NCBI RefSeq assembly: GCF_001483135.1
Contig: NZ_LNAL01000006.1
Coordinates: forward strand, 1,054,003-1,118,002
Source of the DNA: Solirubrum puertoriconensis
Lineage (GTDB): Bacteria; Bacteroidota; Bacteroidia; Cytophagales; Hymenobacteraceae
Direction of reading: 5' to 3'
Length of the DNA stretch: 64,000 bases
The notes beneath the pieces were generated by a model. It did no database searches and had not been told where the DNA came from. It was given only the letters and a program-made list of their open reading frames with translations. Of this stretch, positions 25,367-32,873 are shown one piece after another (position 1 is the stretch's first letter; each line of letters opens with the position of its first letter). The position numbers and the translations under genes are program-made.

Positions 25367-26041
25367 TTACTTAGCGGCCGTGGCTTTGGTGGGAGCTACC
25401 TCATCGAGCAGCACCGGCAAGTCCTTCAGCAGGCGGTCGACTTCTTGCGGGTTGATGCCGTCGTAGAGGCCGCGCACGTGGCCTTGTGGGTCGACGAGGG
25501 CGAAGGCGCCGTTGTGCACCGCACCGCCGGGCGCGGTTTTATCGCGCTGCACGGCCGCCATGTACTTACGCGCCAGATTGTAGATGGTATCGCGCGGGGC
25601 GGTTACAAAGTGCCACTGCTGCGCGTTTTGCACACCTAGGCGCTGGGCGTAGTCGCGCAGCACCGGCAGGGTGTCGTGCTCCGGGTCGATGGTGTGCGAC
25701 ACGAAGCTCACGCGCGGATCGTTCTTGTACTTCTCGTACACGCGCAGCATCTCGCTCGACATTTTGGGGCAGATGCTGGGGCAAGTAGTGAAGAAGAAAT
25801 CGGCCACGTACACCTTGCCGGCCAGCGTGGCCGGCGTAACGGTTACGCTGTCCTGGTTGAGGAGCGTGAAGCTCGGAATGCGCGGGTAAACCGTGTCGCC
25901 GGGGGCTGCTACCTCTGGTTCGCCTAGGTAGGGCAGGCGGGCGGCAGTTTGCTTGTTGGTGGCCGATTGGCAGGCGGGCAGTAGCAGGGCGGCCGTAGCC
26001 AAGCCCAGCAGCGAGCGGAAAAACGAGAAACGAGACATCAT
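25367..26041 (-). CDS. SCO family protein (copper chaperone/thioredoxin-like) lipoprotein
   Basis: SCO proteins bind copper through CX3C and a distal histidine and help mature the CuA site of cytochrome c oxidase. The 224-residue product has a lipobox (LPAC), the copper motif CPSICPKM within ADFFFTTCPSICPK, and the histidine in SHTIDPEHDTLPVL. The C-terminal thioredoxin fold ends with FALVDPQGHVRGLYDG. It is probably tethered to the inner membrane facing the periplasm. The ATG (26041, or the adjacent codon at 26038) shares one base with the stop codon of the upstream lipoprotein (TAATG), so the two are coupled. Confidence 0.92.
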   Translation of the reverse strand: MMSRFSFFRSLLGLATAALLLPACQSATNKQTAARLPYLGEPEVAAPGDTVYPRIPSFTLLNQDSVTVTPATLAGKVYVADFFFTTCPSICPKMSSEMLRVYEKYKNDPRVSFVSHTIDPEHDTLPVLRDYAQRLGVQNAQQWHFVTAPRDTIYNLARKYMAAVQRDKTAPGGAVHNGAFALVDPQGHVRGLYDGINPQEVDRLLKDLPVLLDEVAPTKATAAK

Positions 26042-26475
26042 TAGCGGGAAGAAGTAGCCGGCTTAGCGGCCGAGCCCAACAGGGCTTGGGCCGAGTCGAT
26101 ACTCTGTTGCATTAAAACACCCACGGAGTCGATCTGGTGCTGCTGACGCTGAAAATATACCATTACGCGTTCGTGCCGCACGGTGTCGGCAGGTTTGCGG
26201 TACTGGTGCATCCAACTCATCATGGCATTGTCGGCGGCCAAGAGGGAGCGGCGTTGCCGGCCGGCAGCCACGGTATCGGGTACCTTGGTTAGCTGCTGCC
26301 GCAGCTGGTACAGCTCGTCCATGCGGGCCATTAGGGCATCGTGGCGGGCCATGAGCTGCTGCTCGGCGTACGCCTGTTTTTCTTCGTCGCTCTGGAGCTG
26401 CAAGCAGCTCGAAGCTGCAATGGCCAGCAGCGGCAATGCCCGCAGCCAGCCCGGGATGCTACGTCGGGTGTTCAC
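26041..26475 (-). CDS. helical lipoprotein of unknown function, coupled to SCO
   Basis: The 144-residue product has a hydrophobic N-terminus ending IAASSC, a plausible lipobox, followed by QLQSDEEK, whose acidic cluster resembles a Bacteroidota surface-export signal, and then a wholly helical body rich in Q, M, H and R (ARHDALMARMDELYQLRQQL). I do not recognise a family. I place the start at a GTG at 26475 because a perfect -7 box ends five bases upstream and the transcription start would then fall on the GTG. The longer frame to 26553 would begin inside the terminator of the next gene. It overlaps SCO by one base, and copper or oxidase biology is the contextual guess. Confidence 0.65.
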   Translation of the reverse strand: MNTRRSIPGWLRALPLLAIAASSCLQLQSDEEKQAYAEQQLMARHDALMARMDELYQLRQQLTKVPDTVAAGRQRRSLLAADNAMMSWMHQYRKPADTVRHERVMVYFQRQQHQIDSVGVLMQQSIDSAQALLGSAAKPATSSR

Positions 26476-26480
26476 GGGTG

Positions 26481-26488
26481 CAAAGGTA
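26481..26488 (-). promoter_or_regulatory. -7 promoter element, leaderless context
   Basis: CAAAGGTA on the plus strand is TACCTTTG on the minus strand. Only five bases (CACCC) separate it from the GTG at 26475, the same spacing as at 57061-57068. Confidence 0.6.
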
Positions 26489-26523
26489 GTCTGCAGTCGT
26501 GTATGGAATGCGCTGCAAACAAA

Positions 26524-26550
26524 GCGGGGCTGAGCAGTGCTCAGCCCCGC
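26524..26550 (-). terminator. terminator of the DUF4112 gene
   Basis: GCGGGGCTGAGC (26524-26535) pairs perfectly with GCTCAGCCCCGC (26539-26550) around a three-base loop, ten bases past the DUF4112 stop codon. On the minus strand the stem is followed by TTTGTTTG. Confidence 0.8.
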
Positions 26551-26559
26551 CAATGGGTG

Positions 26560-27090
26560 TTACAACGTCCAGTGTTGCTCGCCGTATTGCCACAGCCACA
26601 GCAGCACTTTCCAGAGGCCCCAAGCCACCAGCCCGAACATCAGCAGCAAGCCTACAGCCACGGCTACGATGATGCCCGTGCCGCGGCCTTGGTGCCGGCC
26701 CTCGGCGTAGTGGCGGCGCAAGAGGCGCACGTTGCGTTCGTTGCTCTTGTAGGCGAAGTCGAACAGGTTGCCGATGATGGGAATGCTGCCGATAATGGTA
26801 TCGAGCAACACGTTCAGCACCATCAGTACGATAACCTTGCGCGAGGCGCCGTGGCGTACCATCGTCATGATGAGCGTGGCCGAAACGGCAAACGTGCCTA
26901 GGTCGCCTACCACGGGGATAAGGCCCAGCAGCGGATCGAGGCCGAAGCGGAAATTGGTGCCGGGCAGCCGAAACTGGCTGTCCATGAGGTGCGCCACGTG
27001 GTCGACCCAGCGCAGGCGGGCGTCGGTGTCGGCGGGCGAGCCGGCCCGCACGTTGGAGTAGCGGTGTGGTATGGAAGCAGAAGAAGCCAT
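26560..27090 (-). CDS. DUF4112 domain membrane protein
   Basis: A 176-residue protein with the family block FGLDPLLGLIPVVGDLGTFAVSA and LDTIIGSIPIIGNLFDFAYKSN (both given in part), two glycine/proline-rich reentrant-like segments characteristic of DUF4112, and a C-terminal helix (about 145-165). These proteins are widespread in Bacteroidota and Proteobacteria; the function is unknown. It stands alone with its own terminator. Confidence 0.87.
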   Translation of the reverse strand: MASSASIPHRYSNVRAGSPADTDARLRWVDHVAHLMDSQFRLPGTNFRFGLDPLLGLIPVVGDLGTFAVSATLIMTMVRHGASRKVIVLMVLNVLLDTIIGSIPIIGNLFDFAYKSNERNVRLLRRHYAEGRHQGRGTGIIVAVAVGLLLMFGLVAWGLWKVLLWLWQYGEQHWTL

Positions 27091-27253
27091 AGGGTTTGCA
27101 GTGAGCCAAGTAGCTCATCTGTTTACTTGTACGCAAACCCTAGGTGCTCGGATAAACTTATACCAAGGCAGGCCGTAGCGGAGTAGCTGCGTACATCCTC
27201 CGTTGCGGTCGGCGCGTTACCATCTGTTCAACCAACACCTAAACTTGCTGCTG

Positions 27254-28252
27254 ATGAGTACACTACCAACCCGCGAGCTGGGCCGCCAAGGCCTGCGCGT
27301 TTCGGCCCTGGGCTTGGGCTGCATGGGCATGTCGGATTTTTACGCCGGCCGCGACGACGAGGAGAGCATCCGCACCTTGCACCGGGCCGTGGAGCTGGGC
27401 GTTACGTTTTTCGATACGGCCGACATGTACGGCCCATTCAAGAACGAAGAGCTGTTGGGCCGCGCCTTGCGCGAGCACCGGCAGCAGCTCATCATCGCTA
27501 CCAAATTTGGCATTCAGCGCGACCCCAACGACCCGAGCAAGCGGGGTGTAAACGGCCGGCCCGAGTACGTTCGTCAGGCCTGCGAAGGCTCGCTCAAGCG
27601 CCTGGACGTCGAGCACATCGATTTGTACTACCAGCACCGCGTCGACCCGAACACGCCCATCGAGGAAACCGTGGGGGCCATGGCCGAGCTGGTGCAGCAA
27701 GGCAAGGTGCGCTACCTAGGGCTGAGCGAGGCCTCGGCCGATACCATTCGGCGGGCGCATGCCGTGCACCCCATTACGGCGTTGCAGTCGGAGTACTCGC
27801 TCTGGAGCCGCGACCCCGAAGACGGCGTGCTGCAAACCTGCCGCGAGCTGGGCATTGGCTTTGTGCCGTACTCGCCGTTGGGCCGCGGATTCCTGACGGG
27901 CCAGATTCAGAAGTTTGAGGACCTGGCCGAAGACGATTACCGCCGCTTCACGCCCCGCTTTCAGGGCGAGAATTTCCAGAAGAACCTCGACTTGGTGGCG
28001 CGCATCCGGCAACTAGCCGAGCAGAAAGGCTGCACGCCCGGGCAGCTGGCCCTGGCGTGGGTGCTGGCCCAAGGCAACGACATTGTGCCCATACCCGGCA
28101 CCAAGCGCGTGAAGTACCTCGAGGAAAATGTAGGAGCGCTTAATGTGCAGCTCACCCCCGACGACCTACGCCAGATAGAGGAAATAGCGCCCAAGGATGT
28201 GGCCGCCGGCCAGCGCTACCCCGCCGAGATGATGCAGGCCGTAAACCGCTAA
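27254..28252 (+). CDS. aldo/keto reductase
   Basis: A 332-residue TIM-barrel NADP-dependent oxidoreductase. The catalytic tetrad is Asp54, Tyr59, Lys84 and His128 ([22 protein letters not shown]), and the cofactor site appears as [15 protein letters not shown]. It resembles the YhdN/perakine-reductase-like group (AKR13) that reduces aldehydes such as methylglyoxal. The start at 27254 ([10 protein letters not shown]) is the natural one; the frame extends to 27203 without conserved residues. Transcribed alone and convergent with the DAC-like gene. Confidence 0.92.
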   Translation: MSTLPTRELGRQGLRVSALGLGCMGMSDFYAGRDDEESIRTLHRAVELGVTFFDTADMYGPFKNEELLGRALREHRQQLIIATKFGIQRDPNDPSKRGVNGRPEYVRQACEGSLKRLDVEHIDLYYQHRVDPNTPIEETVGAMAELVQQGKVRYLGLSEASADTIRRAHAVHPITALQSEYSLWSRDPEDGVLQTCRELGIGFVPYSPLGRGFLTGQIQKFEDLAEDDYRRFTPRFQGENFQKNLDLVARIRQLAEQKGCTPGQLALAWVLAQGNDIVPIPGTKRVKYLEENVGALNVQLTPDDLRQIEEIAPKDVAAGQRYPAEMMQAVNR

Positions 28253-28258
28253 CGCTTT

Positions 28259-28330
28259 CTGCCCCTAGGCTCGCCGCCCGGCATGGGTAGTGGGCCTAGG
28301 TGCATTGTGGTTTTGGCGGCCGAGGGGCAG
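28259..28330. terminator. bidirectional terminator with nested CCTAGG pairs
   Basis: CTGCCCCT (28259-28266) pairs with AGGGGCAG (28323-28330), extended inside by GCCGCC/GGCGGC. Two CCTAGG copies (28263 and 28296) lie within and could also pair with each other. The gene on either side is convergent. Confidence 0.55.
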
Positions 28331-28344
28331 CAAAAGTTGCGGGG

Positions 28345-29799
28345 CTATTTTTTCGACGAGAGCAGATCAATCCAGCCGTCTTCGCTTACCACCACGGCCA
28401 GCGTGGGGTACCGGGAGCTTTCAACGTAGCGCACGGCCGAGTTGTAGCGCGAGCCGCGCGAGGAGTCACCTTTTTCGGTGGCCAGGCCATCCAGAATAGC
28501 CCCGATGGCAAAGCAAGTGCCTAGGGGGTCGATGAGCACGGCGCCGTCGATGTTGGTGACCAGGCACAGCACCGAAGGCGTGATAAACCTAGGCGCCACC
28601 CGAAAGCTTTGCCGAGTGAGGCGTTTGGCCTCGGCGGCTGCGTTTTCCGAAATCACCAGGATGGTACCCGTGCGCTGGGTAGTGGCTTTCATGGTAAGCT
28701 CCCACAAATTCTCGACGGCGCTGCCATCGAGGGTGGGCCACAGGCGCTGAATGGTGGCGGCAAAAAACTGCTCGTTGATGCGGGCCTGCGGGAGCCTCGG
28801 CGTGCCCGATATCACGCGCATCATCAGCTGCTTATCGTGGCTGAGCTCCCAGTTGTGGTGGGTGGTAAAGCGCACCATAAACAACGGCTCGTACTGCTCG
28901 TCGGGGGATTCGGCCAAATGACCTAGGCCAAATACCTGCGTACCATCGGATATAAGCGAGGTGCGGCCTTCGCTCATTTCAAGCAGCTTGCGCACGGAGC
29001 GGTGGTCGCGCAGGGGCACCGGTGCCTCAAGCATCAACACAGGCACTACGGCCGCATGATTGCGGCGGGCAATGAGCATGGTGCCTTTGCCCTCGATGCC
29101 CTCGTGGCGCAAGCCGGCAATGCCGTTGCAGGCATCGTAGAGGCCGTGGTTGCCACTCGAGGGGGCGTGCATAAAGCGGCGGCCGGCCGCGCGCAGCAGC
29201 TCGTTGTAGTCGCGGTCGAGGATGGGGCGGTCTTCTTCCTGGTCGAGGTCGGTGCCGCGCAGGGCCTTGCTGCAGTCGAGCAGAAACTCGCGCACCACCG
29301 CGTGCAGCAGCGACACCGGGCGGGCGTCGGGGGCTTTGGGGTTGGCCGGCAGGGCGTAGTAGCTGGCAAAGGGCTCGGCCGATAGCTGCAGCACGGCCAT
29401 AATCAGGTAGCCGTTGAGGAGCACGGGCATCGAGCAAAATACCCGGCGGCCGAGGCTGGTGGCTTTGCTATCGAGCTCCAGCTCTAGGGCCCGGCGCAGC
29501 AGCAAATACCAGCGTTGTTTTTCGAGGCGGTCCTGCTCTTCGTGGTAGAGGTGGTACACAGGTTCGTAGGTGCCTTCGCGCTCGAGCGAGTTTGCGCGTT
29601 CCTTTACGCGGGCAAAATCGGCGGTCGAGTAATCGTGCGAGGCCGCTTCGAGGCGCACCGCATCCGGCGACTCGGCACCGCGCGATACGGCCAAGCCAAC
29701 CAAAAATACCTCGGGGCGCAGCGTACGATCGAGCAGGTTAAAAATGCCCTCGGCGAACAGCTGCGCCGAGACCCGGAACAAACTTTGGTATTCCCACAT
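28345..29799 (-). CDS. DisA/DAC-domain (diadenylate cyclase-like) protein with long N-terminal region
   Basis: The C-terminal about 130 residues of this 484-residue protein align with the DAC (DisA_N) domain that makes cyclic di-AMP: NIDGAVLIDPLGTCFAIG carries the DGA motif (418-420) and RGSRYNSAVRYV corresponds to the GTRHRxA motif, but the RHR triad is RYN here (451-453). The N-terminal about 350 residues are not like DisA, CdaA or CdaS; they include the segments LLNGYLIMAVLQLSA and GLYDACNGIAGLRHEGIEGKG (the latter given in part). No transmembrane helix is obvious, so it is probably cytoplasmic. Start at 29799 (MWEYQSLF) chosen because everything upstream is low quality. Whether it is a cyclase, a c-di-AMP binder or a pseudoenzyme cannot be decided from sequence. 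Confidence 0.75.
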   Translation of the reverse strand: MWEYQSLFRVSAQLFAEGIFNLLDRTLRPEVFLVGLAVSRGAESPDAVRLEAASHDYSTADFARVKERANSLEREGTYEPVYHLYHEEQDRLEKQRWYLLLRRALELELDSKATSLGRRVFCSMPVLLNGYLIMAVLQLSAEPFASYYALPANPKAPDARPVSLLHAVVREFLLDCSKALRGTDLDQEEDRPILDRDYNELLRAAGRRFMHAPSSGNHGLYDACNGIAGLRHEGIEGKGTMLIARRNHAAVVPVLMLEAPVPLRDHRSVRKLLEMSEGRTSLISDGTQVFGLGHLAESPDEQYEPLFMVRFTTHHNWELSHDKQLMMRVISGTPRLPQARINEQFFAATIQRLWPTLDGSAVENLWELTMKATTQRTGTILVISENAAAEAKRLTRQSFRVAPRFITPSVLCLVTNIDGAVLIDPLGTCFAIGAILDGLATEKGDSSRGSRYNSAVRYVESSRYPTLAVVVSEDGWIDLLSSKK

Positions 29800-30043
29800 C
29801 AGGAGTAAACAAGCAGGTAGCGGCGGTGCAGCCGCCAACATGAGGCAACGTACGTGCAAACCGCCAGCGGGTATACGCAAGCATAGGGCGCAGGCCATGG
29901 AAACACGCTCCCGCACGGCGCAACAATTTGGCATTGCGGGGGTTGAAGCACTATGCCGGGAACGTGTATGTATTGCGTGCCCAGCAGAATTGGCTTAACT
30001 TGGGTAACAGGCACGAGCCTTCATTTTTTGGCCTTGCGTTGGT

Positions 30044-30301
30044 ATGCTGGTGGATCTACTCTTAGGTGGCATTTGTGCGTTGATGTGGCTGCCGCTGGTT
30101 ACGGGCTATTGCGCCCAAAGCTATGGTCGCTCGTTTTGGTTGTGGTTTGCCCTGGGCTGCTGTTTCCCTATTGTGTCCTTCTTTGTGCTCTTCGGCTTGA
30201 TTTACCGTGACGAGCGCAACCCAGGCAACCAGTTGCTGGAAGAAGCGCGCCGCATATTGGCCGAAGCTGAAACCCACGAGGTGGAGCCCTTCGGCGAATA
30301 A
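30044..30301 (+). CDS. small two-helix membrane protein
   Basis: An 85-residue protein with two hydrophobic helices (MLVDLLLGGICALMWLPLV and FWLWFALGCCFPIVSFFVL) and a charged C-terminal tail (NQLLEEARRILAEAE). Similar small proteins occur widely in Hymenobacteraceae without a name. It converges with the flavoprotein gene, 37 bases apart. Function unknown. Confidence 0.6.
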   Translation: MLVDLLLGGICALMWLPLVTGYCAQSYGRSFWLWFALGCCFPIVSFFVLFGLIYRDERNPGNQLLEEARRILAEAETHEVEPFGE

Positions 30302-30338
30302 CCACACCCACTGCGCACTGTCGGGCTGCAAATGCGGC

Positions 30339-31580
30339 CTAGGGAGCCGTGTGTTGTAGCCACTGCGCAATACCCTTGGCTGCCCACGCGCCGGTGCTGA
30401 AGCAGCCCTGCAGCAAGTAGCCGCCGGTGGGTGCTTCCCAATCAAGCATTTCGCCGGCCACAAATACGCCGGGCCGGCGCAGCAGCATCAGGTGCTCGTC
30501 TACTTCCTCAAACGGTACACCCCCAGCCGTGCTGATGGCTTCCTCCAAAGGCCGCAGCGCCACAACAGGCAGCGGCAGGGCTTGTATGAGCGAAGCCAAC
30601 TGGGCCGTTTCAGCCAGAGTAACCGTAGGCGCTACTTCGCGCAGCAGGGTGGGTAGGGGCGCGCCCAGCTTTAGGGTTTGGCGCAGTACATCAGGCAAGG
30701 AGCGGCCGCGGCGGGCTTGCTGCAACCGCTTTAGCACCTCGGCAGGCCCTAGGTCGGGTTTGAGGATGAGCAGCAGTGGGGCTGGTGATTGAATATCCAG
30801 GGCCTGCCGGATGGCCGGTGTGAGGGCGTATACCGGTGTGCCTTCGAGGCCATACTCCGTCAGCATTACTTCGCCGCGGGCCTCCTGATTGCCGCAACTC
30901 AGCGCCACGTTCTTTAGCGGTGCCCGCCCAACTTTCTCCCGGAAAAACGCCGACCAAGCCACCTCCACGCCGCAGTTACTGGGCCTGAAGGGTACGCTCT
31001 GCAAACCTAAAGACTGTTCCAACACAGGCAGCCACTGGCCATCGGAGCCGGTTTTGGACCAGCTGGCACCCCCAAGGGCCAGCAATGTTGCCCGCGGCGC
31101 TACCGAAAACTCGGTGCCGGTGCGCTCGTCGCGGAGCAGCAGCCCATCGGGGCCGAAGCCCAGCCAGCGGTGGCGGATGTACAGCTGCACCCCTAGGTGT
31201 TCGAGGCGCTGCAGCCAAGCCCGCAGCAGGTGGGCGGGTTTGTGCTCGTCGGTAGGAAACACGCGGCCGCTGCTACCCACGTAGGTGGCAATGCCTAGGT
31301 CGGAGGCCCAGCGGCGGAGCGCGTCGGGCCCGAAATGCCCTAGGTACTGCTCGAAAGCCTGCTGCCGGTGGCCGTATCGGGGGCCAAAAGCCGCCACCGC
31401 TTCGCCGTTGGTGAGGTTGAACCCGCCGTGGCCTGCCACCAGAAACTTGCGCCCGGCTGTGGCCTGTGCCTCAAACACGGCCACGCCCTGCACCCCGGCT
31501 TCGGCCAGGCGTTGGGCGGCCAGCAACCCGGCTGGGCCACCGCCAATGATAGCTACTGAAGGATGCTGTTGCATGGGCAT
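30339..31580 (-). CDS. TIGR03862-type flavoprotein (HI0933/BaiN superfamily)
   Basis: A 413-residue FAD-binding protein. The N-terminal Rossmann motif is AIIGGGPAGLLAAQRLAEAG; the family features are GRKFLVAGHGGFNLTNGE, the segment GSSGRVFPTDEHKP, and the C-terminal FAD contact VFVAGEMLDWEAPTGGYLLQG (in part). TIGR03862 proteins (PP_4765 type) are of unknown function; a second, distinct member of the superfamily is encoded at 55808-57055. Starts at 31580 or 31574 are both possible. A -7 box lies eight bases before 31580, so the leader is almost absent. Divergent from the antiporter gene. Confidence 0.88.
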   Translation of the reverse strand: MPMQQHPSVAIIGGGPAGLLAAQRLAEAGVQGVAVFEAQATAGRKFLVAGHGGFNLTNGEAVAAFGPRYGHRQQAFEQYLGHFGPDALRRWASDLGIATYVGSSGRVFPTDEHKPAHLLRAWLQRLEHLGVQLYIRHRWLGFGPDGLLLRDERTGTEFSVAPRATLLALGGASWSKTGSDGQWLPVLEQSLGLQSVPFRPSNCGVEVAWSAFFREKVGRAPLKNVALSCGNQEARGEVMLTEYGLEGTPVYALTPAIRQALDIQSPAPLLLILKPDLGPAEVLKRLQQARRGRSLPDVLRQTLKLGAPLPTLLREVAPTVTLAETAQLASLIQALPLPVVALRPLEEAISTAGGVPFEEVDEHLMLLRRPGVFVAGEMLDWEAPTGGYLLQGCFSTGAWAAKGIAQWLQHTAP

Positions 31581-31588
31581 GTAAGGTG

Positions 31589-31596
31589 CAAACTTA
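31589..31596 (-). promoter_or_regulatory. -7 promoter element of the TIGR03862 gene
   Basis: CAAACTTA on the plus strand is TAAGTTTG on the minus strand, an exact TAnnTTTG match, ending eight bases before the ATG at 31580. Confidence 0.55.
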
Positions 31597-31652
31597 ACCA
31601 TGCTACGGCAGCCAAACCCGCCAAATCCGGGTCGGCTGCGTATGTTGAGCGC

Positions 31653-32873
31653 ATGGGGCCGTATTCCATTCTGATATATCTGAGCATTGCCATCATCCTG
31701 TCGTACCTCTTCGACATCATTGCGCGAGCCACCAAAATCCCGTCGGTGCTGATGCTATTGCTCACGGGCATAGCTATTAAGCAGGCCGTCGACTACAGCG
31801 GTGCTGCCGTGGTGTTGCCGCAGGTTACGCTCCAACTGCTTGGTATTGTGGGGCTGATCATGATTGTGCTCGAAGAGTCGTTCAACCTGAAAGTAAACCC
31901 CGAAAAGGGGCCGCTGATCAGGCGGGCATTTATTGCTGCGGCCGTAATGCTGCTGGTGCAGGCCCTGGCCATTGGCTGGTTGCTGCAACTATACCTAGGC
32001 ATGCCTTTTCAAACGTGCCTGCTCAATGCCGTGCCGCTGGCCGTTATCAGCAGTGCGGTGGCCATACCCAGCGTAGCGGGGCTAGGAGGCGAAAAGCAGG
32101 AGTTCATCGTGTACGAAAGCACGTTCTCCGACATCCTGGGCATCATGTTCTTCAACTTCGTAGCCCAAGACAACTTTGCGCAGGGCATTTCGGTGCTCAC
32201 GTTCGGCCGCGACCTGATTTCCATCGTGCTGGTGTCGGTGCTGAGTACGGTGATACTGGCCTTTTTGCTTGATCGGATTCGCCTGCACGTCAAGTTCTTC
32301 CTCATTCTGGCTTTTCTGATTCTGATTTACTCGCTAGCCAAAAAGCTGCACTTGTCGTCGTTGCTGGTGGTGCTGGTTTTCGGCCTCACGGTAAGCAATG
32401 CCGAGCTGTTTTTGCGTGGCCCCGTGCGCCGTTGGCTACGCCTCGAGCGCCTGCAGGAAGAGTTGCACCAGCTGCAAAGCATCACGGCCGAATCGGCTTT
32501 TCTGATTCGCACGTTCTTTTTTCTGCTGTTCGGCTTTTCCATCACGCTCAGCAACGTGCTCGATATTCGGCTGCTGCTACAAGGGGCGCTGATTGTGGCC
32601 GTACTCACAGTGATTCGCTACTTCTACCTGCGCTACGTGTCGCGCTCGAGCCTAGTGCCAGAGGTTTTCATCGCTCCCAAAGGCCTCATTACCATTCTGC
32701 TGTTCTACAGTATTCCGCAGAAGCACCTCATCGGCGAAGTCAGCGAAAACATTCTGTTTGTCGTAATTCTGCTCACGGGCGTGCTCATGCTCATTGGGCT
32801 GCAGCTACCCAGCAAAGAACCTGCGCAAATAGGAGAGTACAGATGCAGCTTCCGGGCTACTCGCTTTCTTTAA
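31653..32873 (+). CDS. cation:proton antiporter (CPA1-like)
   Basis: The 406-residue protein has about 12 transmembrane helices and the antiporter core. Typical segments are the first helix SIAIILSYLFDIIARATKIP, the discontinuous helix region LNAVPLAVISSAVAIPSVAG, and YESTFSDILGIMFFNF, where the Ser-Asp pair corresponds to the transport aspartate region of NhaP-like exchangers. It probably exports Na+ or K+ in exchange for protons. The start at 31653 is preferred over 31563, since the extra leader would overlap the divergent flavoprotein gene. The last 17 bases overlap the end of the convergent ClC gene. Confidence 0.87.
   Translation: MGPYSILIYLSIAIILSYLFDIIARATKIPSVLMLLLTGIAIKQAVDYSGAAVVLPQVTLQLLGIVGLIMIVLEESFNLKVNPEKGPLIRRAFIAAAVMLLVQALAIGWLLQLYLGMPFQTCLLNAVPLAVISSAVAIPSVAGLGGEKQEFIVYESTFSDILGIMFFNFVAQDNFAQGISVLTFGRDLISIVLVSVLSTVILAFLLDRIRLHVKFFLILAFLILIYSLAKKLHLSSLLVVLVFGLTVSNAELFLRGPVRRWLRLERLQEELHQLQSITAESAFLIRTFFFLLFGFSITLSNVLDIRLLLQGALIVAVLTVIRYFYLRYVSRSSLVPEVFIAPKGLITILLFYSIPQKHLIGEVSENILFVVILLTGVLMLIGLQLPSKEPAQIGEYRCSFRATRFL

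Noticed and set aside
26476-26553. ATG start for the SCO-linked lipoprotein at 26553
   Set aside because: It would begin inside the terminator hairpin of the DUF4112 gene and upstream of the promoter.
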